From NCBI RefSeq assembly GCF_905233635.1, contig NZ_CAJODG010000021.1:1-45447 (forward strand): a stretch of DNA of 45,447 bases, written 5' to 3'. Shown one piece after another: positions 40,521 through 45,447 of the stretch. The notes beneath the pieces are model-generated. The model ran no database searches. It saw nothing but the letters and a program-made list of their open reading frames with translations, and was not told where the DNA came from. This DNA comes from Selenomonas sp. AE3005 (lineage in GTDB: Bacteria > Bacillota > Negativicutes > Selenomonadales > Selenomonadaceae). How positions within the stretch are numbered: the first letter of the stretch is position 1; the number at the start of each line of letters is the position of its first letter. A program made the position numbers and the translations under genes.

Positions 40521-41243
40521 TTACCATTCAATACCTAAAATCTGTTTCAGCAAATCTTCTTCCGAACTGGCCTCAATCTCCACAATCTTACCCTGGGCAG
40601 CCTCAGCCTGTTTCTGTTTCTTTTCCTCTTCCTTGTTTTTCTCCGCCTCTTTGGCGGCTTTTTCTTTTTCCTCCGCCTTCTTATCCTTGGCCTCTTCCAA
40701 CCGTTCCTGCTGTTCAGCCGTCATTTTTTCCAACTGGGCAAAGAGTTTCATATTGCCATCATCGTCAAAGGAAATGGCTATCTGCTTGAAATGCACGCCT
40801 TCTCCCAGCTGACCGCTTTCTTCCAGCCGTTTGGTCATGCCAATCGCGGACTCCACTTGCCCCATGACCTTATCTGCGTATTCCTCATCACCAGCCATTT
40901 TCTCCAGTTCTTCTTTGGTAAAGACTACAGAAATCTGCTTGCTGCCCTTGTCCATGTAATTCTTCATGTCGTCCTGATTTTCCGCCACAAAGAAATCATA
41001 GTCACCATACTTATCCTGAAGTTTAGCCAGTAAATCCTGCGCCTTGGGCGACAGCTGCGGCCCTCCGGCCTTCTGCTGGCCGGCCAAAGCCAGCCCGTCC
41101 GCTGAAATATCCACCTTAGCGTCCGCGGCATACTGGGCAAAGGGCTCCTGAGCCTTCTCCTGCTTCCCTGCCCCTTTCTTGCCAATCTGCCCCATATTTT
41201 GATAAAACGAGGCGGCAAAATTGGTGCTGATGTTGTTTGACAT
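40521..41243 (-). CDS. Hypothetical protein with charged coiled-coil tail
   Basis: A 240-residue soluble protein. The middle (residues 65-160) has LSPKAQDLLAKLQDKYGDYDFFVAE and SVVFTKEELEKMAGDEEYADKVM, which resembles an uncharacterised Firmicutes family that I believe is DUF6033 (uncertain). Residues 175-220 are a Lys/Glu/Ala-rich coiled coil (KDKKAEEKEKAAKEAEKNKE). It ends with a short acidic segment and LLKQILGIEW. AGGAGGAG precedes the ATG at 41243; the frame extends to 41306 without a site. It is monocistronic, with hairpin element C at its 3' end. Confidence 0.75.
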   Translation of the reverse strand: MSNNISTNFAASFYQNMGQIGKKGAGKQEKAQEPFAQYAADAKVDISADGLALAGQQKAGGPQLSPKAQDLLAKLQDKYGDYDFFVAENQDDMKNYMDKGSKQISVVFTKEELEKMAGDEEYADKVMGQVESAIGMTKRLEESGQLGEGVHFKQIAISFDDDGNMKLFAQLEKMTAEQQERLEEAKDKKAEEKEKAAKEAEKNKEEEKKQKQAEAAQGKIVEIEASSEEDLLKQILGIEW

Positions 41244-41387
41244 GACAATCTCCTCCTGTGATACAAACGAAATCCTTTTCAAGGCAAATCTGCCCCAATG
41301 GCACAATCGCCTATTATCAGTATAGCATATATTTTCAGATATTTACAGATGCAAAATATGTATACTTTCTGCATCTCAACATAAGAC

Positions 41388-41467
41388 GGAGTGGAGGGGG
41401 CAATAACTTTCGTCCGCTGAGACGCTTCGCGCCAAACGCTCCCGAAAGCCATTGCCCCCTCCCCTCC
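41388..41467. repeat. Family 2 long hairpin, element A
   Basis: GGAGTGGAGGGGGCAAT (41388) pairs with ATTGCCCCCTCCCCTCC (to 41467). CTTTCG pairs with CGAAAG. The apex contains GAGACGCTTCGCGCCAAACGC. It lies between the promoter region of the 41243 gene and element B. Confidence 0.83.
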
Positions 41468-41494
41468 TCATTATTGCCAGTCACGGGTACATCC

Positions 41495-41583
41495 TAAGCC
41501 CGGTGTCTGATGATGTTTTTCCGCAGCGTTTGACGCTTGCGTCTAAGTGAAGGAAAAATATTATCAGCCTCCGGGCGTCCTTA
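41495..41583. repeat. Family 2 long hairpin, element B
   Basis: TAAG-CCCGG (41495) pairs with CCGGG...CTTA (to 41583). CTGAT-ATTTTTCC arms follow, and the apex is TTTGACGCTTGCGTCTAAG. It lies 14 bp downstream of the mazG stop codon and probably ends that transcript. Confidence 0.8.
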
Positions 41584-41597
41584 AAACCACTATGTAA

Positions 41598-42059
41598 CTA
41601 TATGCCCTTGCGTCGCCGCGCCTGAGCAATCAAATCCTCGGCCTGCTGAAAAGCCCCGGGCAAATACGCCTCTTCCCATTCCCGGCCACTCTTCTCAGCC
41701 TTCTTTATGGCCTCCCAATCCACAGACTCCACCGGCGCTCCGGCAAACACATGCGGATGACGCCTCTCCATCTTGTCGCTGGCCGCCTTGGCCACATCAG
41801 CCAGATTAAAAAGTCCTGCCTCTTCTGCCAGCCGGGCATGAAAGACGACCTGCAACAGCAGGTCGCCCAATTCTTCTTTGAGATTTTCGGCTTTACCGGT
41901 GGCCTGCAGAATATCAATCCCGGCCAAAACCTCGGCAGCCTCCTCAATACAAGCCGGTTTCAGGCTTTCATGCGTCTGCTCCCTGTCCCAGGGGCAGCCT
42001 TGCTCAGAACGCAGGACTTCGACGATTTTCTGTAACCGCTGAAGCTCATTCTGTTTCAT
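41598..42059 (-). CDS. mazG: MazG-family nucleoside triphosphate pyrophosphohydrolase
   Basis: A 153-residue single-domain MazG protein. The metal motif is EEAAEVLAGI...EELGDLLLQVVFHARLA, with GCPWDREQTHESL before it. It hydrolyses non-canonical or excess NTPs to NMP and pyrophosphate. It has only one MazG domain, whereas E. coli MazG has two. Its start overlaps the stop of the upstream DUF362/ferredoxin gene by 4 nt (ATGA), indicating translational coupling. Confidence 0.92.
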   Translation of the reverse strand: MKQNELQRLQKIVEVLRSEQGCPWDREQTHESLKPACIEEAAEVLAGIDILQATGKAENLKEELGDLLLQVVFHARLAEEAGLFNLADVAKAASDKMERRHPHVFAGAPVESVDWEAIKKAEKSGREWEEAYLPGAFQQAEDLIAQARRRKGI

Positions 42060-43180
42060 TTCAGCGTCACCAGTTCATATTCTCTGGTACCCATACCGAT
42101 TTTTTCCGCATGTTCCAGCGTTTCTTTCCAATGCACGTTGGGATTATTATCCATGAACACATCATGGTGATGGTGCCAATCAGCCTGTGCTAAATGGTCG
42201 CCCAGCTGGCTGTCACGCACCGGCGCGGCCTTCTGGCAGGCATCAGCACTGGCCTGGTCAACAGCCACCGGGTCAAAGGACGCAAACATACCGATATTCG
42301 GCAGAATGGGGGCATCGTTTTCCCCGTGGCAGTCGCAGTTCGGTGAAATATCCATGGCCAGGTTGATATGGAAACACGGTCTGTCCTGCACAACAGCCTG
42401 CGTATACTCTGCCATTTTTTTGTCCAGCAGATCCCCGGCATCCCACTGCTCATTATGGATAGCCGAAAAACCACACGCACCGATACAACGGCCGCAGCCC
42501 TTGCACTTTTCCGGATTGATATAAGCCTTGCCCGTGTCAAAGCTGATAGCGTCGGAACCGCATTCCTTGGCACATTTATGACAGTTGCGGCAAAGCTCCT
42601 GATTCACCACGCACTTGCCGGAAGAATGCTGCTCCATCTTGCCGGCCCGGCTGCCGCAGCCCATACCCAGGTTTTTAATCGAACCGCCAAAGCCTGTCAT
42701 TTCATGCCCCTTGAAATGTGCCAGACTGATGACAATATCAGCGTCCATAATGGCCCGGCCAATTTTAGCCTTCTTCACATACTCGCCATTTTTCACCGGC
42801 ACTTCCACATCGTCAGTCCCCTTGAGACCGTCACCGATGATAATCTGACAGCCCGTGGTCAGCGGATTAAAGCCGTGCATATTGGCAATATCCATATGTT
42901 CCAGCGCATGTTTGCGGCTGCCAGGATACAAGGTGTTGCAGTCCGTCAAAAAAGGCAGGCCGCCCTGCTCTTTAACCAAATCGGCTACGACCTTAGCATA
43001 CTGGGGACGCAGAAAAGCTAAATTTCCCATTTCGCCAAAATGCATTTTTATGGCCACAAACTTGCCTTCCATGTCAATATTTTTTATGCCGGCAGCGATA
43101 CAGAGCCGTCTGAGTTTTTCCAGCCAGCTGGTACCGACCTGCGTGCGAAAACTTGTAAAATAGACCTTTGCCTTCTCCAT
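42056..43180 (-). CDS. DUF362 protein with two 4Fe-4S ferredoxin motifs
   Basis: A 374-residue iron-sulfur protein. The N-terminal DUF362 domain has FVAIKMHFGEMGN and ISLAHFKGHEMTGFGGSIKNLGMG. The two ferredoxin clusters are CRNCHKCAKECGSDAI and CKGCGRCIGACGFSAI. The end carries a second DUF362 half with DPVAVDQASADAC and a His-rich segment WHHHHD. The family is common in anaerobes; function is unknown, probably redox or metal related. AGGAGG precedes the ATG. It heads a two-gene operon with mazG, behind a consensus promoter 220 bp upstream. Confidence 0.88.
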   Translation of the reverse strand: MEKAKVYFTSFRTQVGTSWLEKLRRLCIAAGIKNIDMEGKFVAIKMHFGEMGNLAFLRPQYAKVVADLVKEQGGLPFLTDCNTLYPGSRKHALEHMDIANMHGFNPLTTGCQIIIGDGLKGTDDVEVPVKNGEYVKKAKIGRAIMDADIVISLAHFKGHEMTGFGGSIKNLGMGCGSRAGKMEQHSSGKCVVNQELCRNCHKCAKECGSDAISFDTGKAYINPEKCKGCGRCIGACGFSAIHNEQWDAGDLLDKKMAEYTQAVVQDRPCFHINLAMDISPNCDCHGENDAPILPNIGMFASFDPVAVDQASADACQKAAPVRDSQLGDHLAQADWHHHHDVFMDNNPNVHWKETLEHAEKIGMGTREYELVTLK

Positions 43181-43301
43181 TTTTTCCTCCTGTTACATAA
43201 TATAATACACATAATATCATGAAAATAACCACCAGCGGCTTTCTCGTCACCTGCTGATGGTTACTTTCTCTAGTTGCTGTCTGCAAATTCATGTCCCCCA
43301 T

Positions 43302-43428
43302 GGGATCTATTCACCCTGTCCCATCGGAATCTCCTCCTTACATGAAATTGCATGTCGGCAGCGTAGGAAAGGCTGAACTTCTTTCCTTTGCTTATTTTTA
43401 TTATAGCGAAACGGCGTTTGCCTGTCAA
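43302..43428 (-). promoter_or_regulatory. Consensus promoter and long leader of the DUF362-mazG operon
   Basis: Minus strand TTGACA (43423-43428), a 17-nt spacer and TATAAT (43400-43405): a full consensus promoter. The -35 directly follows the lipase stop codon. The spacer holds CGAAACGGCGTTTG (plus-strand reading), an inverted repeat resembling an SOS-type operator with mismatches. In the leader AAGGAGGAG precedes a five-codon frame MGQGE at 43305-43322. The remaining 120 nt before the DUF362 start codon contain an ACCATCAGC/GCTGGTGGT hairpin (43226-43264). Confidence 0.75.
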
Positions 43429-44787
43429 TCATTTTTCAGAATCTTTATTTTGTTCTGTGTTAGTTTTTTTATCTCCTGCCAAAATCCGCTGCCGGTCTTC
43501 TGCACCTTTTACATACAGATAGCCCACCGCCTCCAGGGGCGTCAAATCACGCGTCGTGGTGCTTTGTGACTGCATGTGCAGCAGATTGCCGTCCACATCG
43601 TAAATTTCTTCCTCCAAGGTCAGACGGAAATTGTATTGCTCATCACGAATCCGTTTGCCGGTAAACTTTTCGAGTAAAACATGGGAACAGCCTGCCGCCC
43701 TGGCCTTAGCCAGCACTTTGCCAAACTCCTTGTCCTGCGTTCCCTTAACCTGCGGCGAACAGGTTATCGACAATAAATCCCCCACAACCTGTTCCATATA
43801 TTTCCGGTCACGTTTTATATCCCCGGACAGTTTGAACTCCGGCTGCGGTACATAAACAGGTACAGACAGTTCCACACGCGGAGCCCCGGCCAGGATAGAT
43901 TTATCATCTTCCCGTCCTGCGTCCACATAATGACGATAGGCCTCGTCCAAATATACGGCCATACCATGGGGGAATCGCTCGGACAACTTGCTGCGCCATT
44001 CCACACGCTGACCAAACTGCACAAAACCACCGGTCAGCGACTGCAGCACCTTGTTAACGGGGTCACCGGCCATAGTCACCCTGGTCAGCTGAAAATTATG
44101 CTCATAGTGCCGGGCAAAGGATTCATTGCCCACAGCCGGCGCTCCAAAAGTAATAACCTCCAGCTGCTCCGGCGCTACCCCTAAGTCCGAAAGTCTGGCT
44201 GCCGCCAGCGTAGCCGCTGCCCCCCCTAAGCTATGCCCGGTAATGTATAGCTTGCGTGACGGGTCTTTTTTTAACTCCACAGCGATATATTCGCCAAAAG
44301 TCATGCCCGTATCCGGCATAACTTGGGAAAACAGGGCCGTCTGTACGTAATCATTAAATCCCTGATGAACCAGGGGATTAGCCCCGGATTTATTTTCGAG
44401 ATCAGCGGCAGCCCTGGCGAACTCAGCTGGCGTACTGCCGGCAAACGGCACACGGGTAAGCCGTAAATCCAGCCGGGCGTCCTTCATGGTTTCCGTTCCC
44501 GGAAAAGCCAGGAAATACACCTTATCTGCAGCTGTCGGTTGAACATTAAATAAATATAACCTGCCCTCCGCAGCAGAATTATCCACATGTTCTGACAGCA
44601 CCTGCCAGCCCCGGCCGGTCAGCCATTGTCTGGTCAGCATATTTAAATCACCGCCATATACGGCATTGGCAATCATCGCCGAAGTCCACACGAGCTCATT
44701 GGACTCAATAACCATAGCCCGCACATTATGAACCGGACAACACATAAAAACTGTCATTATCAGTATTAACACTAGCCTAACCATCAT
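43429..44787 (-). CDS. Class 3 lipase family protein, secreted
   Basis: A 452-residue alpha/beta hydrolase. A signal peptide-like N-terminus (VRLVLILIMTVFMCCPV, possibly a lipobox-like Cys pair) precedes the lipase domain. The nucleophile is Ser186 in GHSLGGAAATLAAARL. The acid is probably Asp242 in AGDPVNKVL, and the His is likely at 274 or 286. FPGTET may give the oxyanion hole. The C-terminal 170 residues are an added domain of unknown fold. The ATG at 44787 has AGGAGG 5 nt upstream. It would act on lipids or esters in the periplasm or at the surface. Substrate unknown. Confidence 0.88.
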   Translation of the reverse strand: MMVRLVLILIMTVFMCCPVHNVRAMVIESNELVWTSAMIANAVYGGDLNMLTRQWLTGRGWQVLSEHVDNSAAEGRLYLFNVQPTAADKVYFLAFPGTETMKDARLDLRLTRVPFAGSTPAEFARAAADLENKSGANPLVHQGFNDYVQTALFSQVMPDTGMTFGEYIAVELKKDPSRKLYITGHSLGGAAATLAAARLSDLGVAPEQLEVITFGAPAVGNESFARHYEHNFQLTRVTMAGDPVNKVLQSLTGGFVQFGQRVEWRSKLSERFPHGMAVYLDEAYRHYVDAGREDDKSILAGAPRVELSVPVYVPQPEFKLSGDIKRDRKYMEQVVGDLLSITCSPQVKGTQDKEFGKVLAKARAAGCSHVLLEKFTGKRIRDEQYNFRLTLEEEIYDVDGNLLHMQSQSTTTRDLTPLEAVGYLYVKGAEDRQRILAGDKKTNTEQNKDSEK

Positions 44788-44818
44788 AGCCGCCTCCTGA
44801 TAACTGCGCATATATACA

Positions 44819-44862
44819 ACAAAAGCTCAGACAATACCTTTCGGTTAAACCTGTCTGAGCTT
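44819..44862 (-). terminator. Terminator of the left tRNA-Leu pair
   Basis: Minus strand AAGCTCAGACA pairs with TGTCTGAGCTT across 18 nt, followed by TTGTTG; 11 nt after the tRNA CCA end. Confidence 0.85.
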
Positions 44863-44872
44863 ACCATGCAAA

Positions 44873-44958
44873 TGGTGCGGTCGATGGGACTTGAACCCAT
44901 ACGTCTTGTGAACACTACCCCCTCAAAGTAGCGCGTCTGCCAATTCCGCCACGACCGC
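44873..44958 (-). tRNA. tRNA-Leu (GAG), copy 1
   Basis: 86 nt with encoded CCA. Acceptor GCGGTCG pairs with CGACCGC; the anticodon arm is CTACT-TTGAGGG-GGTAG, anticodon GAG. A long variable arm and GGTTCAAGTCC T-arm are present. Identical to the copy at 45241-45326. Confidence 0.97.
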
Positions 44959-44963
44959 GAATA

Positions 44964-45050
44964 TGGTGCGGACGAGAGGACTTGAACCTCCACGATGTCA
45001 CCACCACTAGTACCTGAAACTAGCGCGTCTGCCGATTCCGCCACGTCCGC
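44964..45050 (-). tRNA. tRNA-Leu (CAG), copy 1
   Basis: 87 nt with encoded CCA. Acceptor GCGGACG pairs with CGTCCGC; the anticodon arm is CTAGT-TTCAGGT-ACTAG, anticodon CAG. It is separated from the GAG tRNA by 5 nt and probably processed from the same transcript. Confidence 0.97.
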
Positions 45051-45093
45051 TTATTAAATTGTATCCGATGTAATCACCGAATCAACAAAAAAT

Positions 45094-45122
45094 ATTATAG
45101 AGTAATTTTAGCTGTCTGTCAA
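45094..45122 (-). promoter_or_regulatory. Consensus promoter of the left tRNA-Leu pair
   Basis: Minus strand TTGACA (45117-45122), a 17-nt spacer and TATAAT (45094-45099), about 40 bp upstream of the tRNA-Leu(CAG) gene. Confidence 0.9.
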
Positions 45123-45181
45123 TGCCTTTTTAAAGAAAAAATCAATCTTCCACAAAAATTATTTGCCCATTAGCCATAAAT

Positions 45182-45220
45182 AAAAAAACTTGTTCTATGA
45201 GATTAGATCATAGAACAAGT
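45182..45220 (-). terminator. Terminator of the right tRNA-Leu pair
   Basis: Minus strand ACTTGTTCTATGA pairs with TCATAGAACAAGT and is followed by seven T residues, 20 nt after the second GAG tRNA. Confidence 0.92.
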
Positions 45221-45240
45221 TGTATGTTCAAAAATAAAAA

Positions 45241-45326
45241 TGGTGCGGTCGATGGGACTTGAACCCATACGTCTTGTGAACACTACCCCCTCAAAGTAGC
45301 GCGTCTGCCAATTCCGCCACGACCGC
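45241..45326 (-). tRNA. tRNA-Leu (GAG), copy 2
   Basis: Base-for-base identical to the tRNA at 44873-44958, including CCA. Separated from the next tRNA by 34 nt instead of 5. Confidence 0.97.
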
Positions 45327-45360
45327 GAATATATCACCTAAAAGGTTTTAAACATAAAAA

Positions 45361-45447
45361 TGGTGCGGACGAGAGGACTTGAACCTCCACGATGTCACCA
45401 CCACTAGTACCTGAAACTAGCGCGTCTGCCGATTCCGCCACGTCCGC
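45361..45447 (-). tRNA. tRNA-Leu (CAG), copy 2
   Basis: Base-for-base identical to the tRNA at 44964-45050. The acceptor stem ends exactly at the window edge, so its promoter lies outside. Confidence 0.96.

Noticed and set aside
43074..43301. 75-residue frame overlapping the DUF362 start, with one membrane segment
   Set aside because: It overlaps 107 nt of a well-supported gene and its start signal is weaker than that of the five-codon frame; kept only as part of a leader finding.
44784..45044. 86-residue frame covering the left tRNA pair
   Set aside because: It reads through two tRNA genes on the same strand and is an artefact.

Overview
The window is about 45 kb of a low-to-mid GC Firmicutes chromosome that also carries outer-membrane features. 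An autotransporter-type beta-barrel gene with a signal peptide sits beside clostridial-style genes: yvcK/rapZ/whiA, 3D-domain and DUF348 protein, DUF951, NusG_II/Gx transporter, rubrerythrin and an anaerobic glpABC. This combination points to a diderm Firmicute of the class Negativicutes, probably Selenomonadaceae. Species cannot be decided from the window. Nearly all of it is chromosomal backbone. The unusual parts are the intergenic repeats and one rearranged locus at 24.2-26.6 kb.

Layout: 0-5.7 kb holds a tartrate/D-malate dehydrogenase, rubrerythrin, a Cache-domain chemoreceptor and a PTS EIICB of the N-acetylglucosamine type. 5.8-9.8 kb holds a FIST-domain hybrid histidine kinase and a two-receiver response regulator. 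9.9-11.1 kb is a three-gene XRE/ImmA-IrrE/small membrane protein operon with its own operator. 11.3-12.8 kb holds small membrane and DUF951 genes and a nitrilase-family amidase. 12.9-16.5 kb is the rpiB-glyA-upp-ychF operon. 16.6-22.4 kb is the glycerol operon glpA-glpB-glpC-glpK, which covers anaerobic glycerol 3-phosphate oxidation and glycerol phosphorylation. 22.6-23.8 kb holds a small HTH gene, rpmF and a hypothetical gene. 23.8-26.6 kb is a rearranged locus: a 5'-truncated membrane LuxR gene, a duplicated 247-bp autotransporter 3' end, an Rpn-family nuclease, and a second autotransporter gene whose signal peptide is out of frame at a G8 tract. 26.7-36.6 kb is a long minus-strand housekeeping cluster (HAD phosphatase, rapZ, yvcK, whiA, polysaccharide deacetylase, secreted protein, metG, tatD), followed after a terminator by a separately promoted 3D-domain protein. 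36.7-45 kb holds alr, the NusG_II/Gx pair, small hypothetical genes, mazG with a DUF362 ferredoxin protein, a class 3 lipase, and two identical tRNA-Leu(GAG)/tRNA-Leu(CAG) pairs at the right edge.

Two intergenic repeat families are the most distinctive sequence-level observation. Family 1 has seven copies of about 111-162 bp plus a short remnant. Its ends read TATAACG...CGTTATA, like a Tc1/mariner-IS630 type MITE duplicating TA, and it has two stem-loop arms. Family 2 has six long nested hairpins of 80-260 bp that share a related apical loop of the form GTYTGAgCGnAGCGAG. Copies of family 1 abut start codons, stop codons and promoters, so they probably influence expression of their neighbours. 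No CRISPR array, prophage, complete insertion sequence or rRNA gene is visible.
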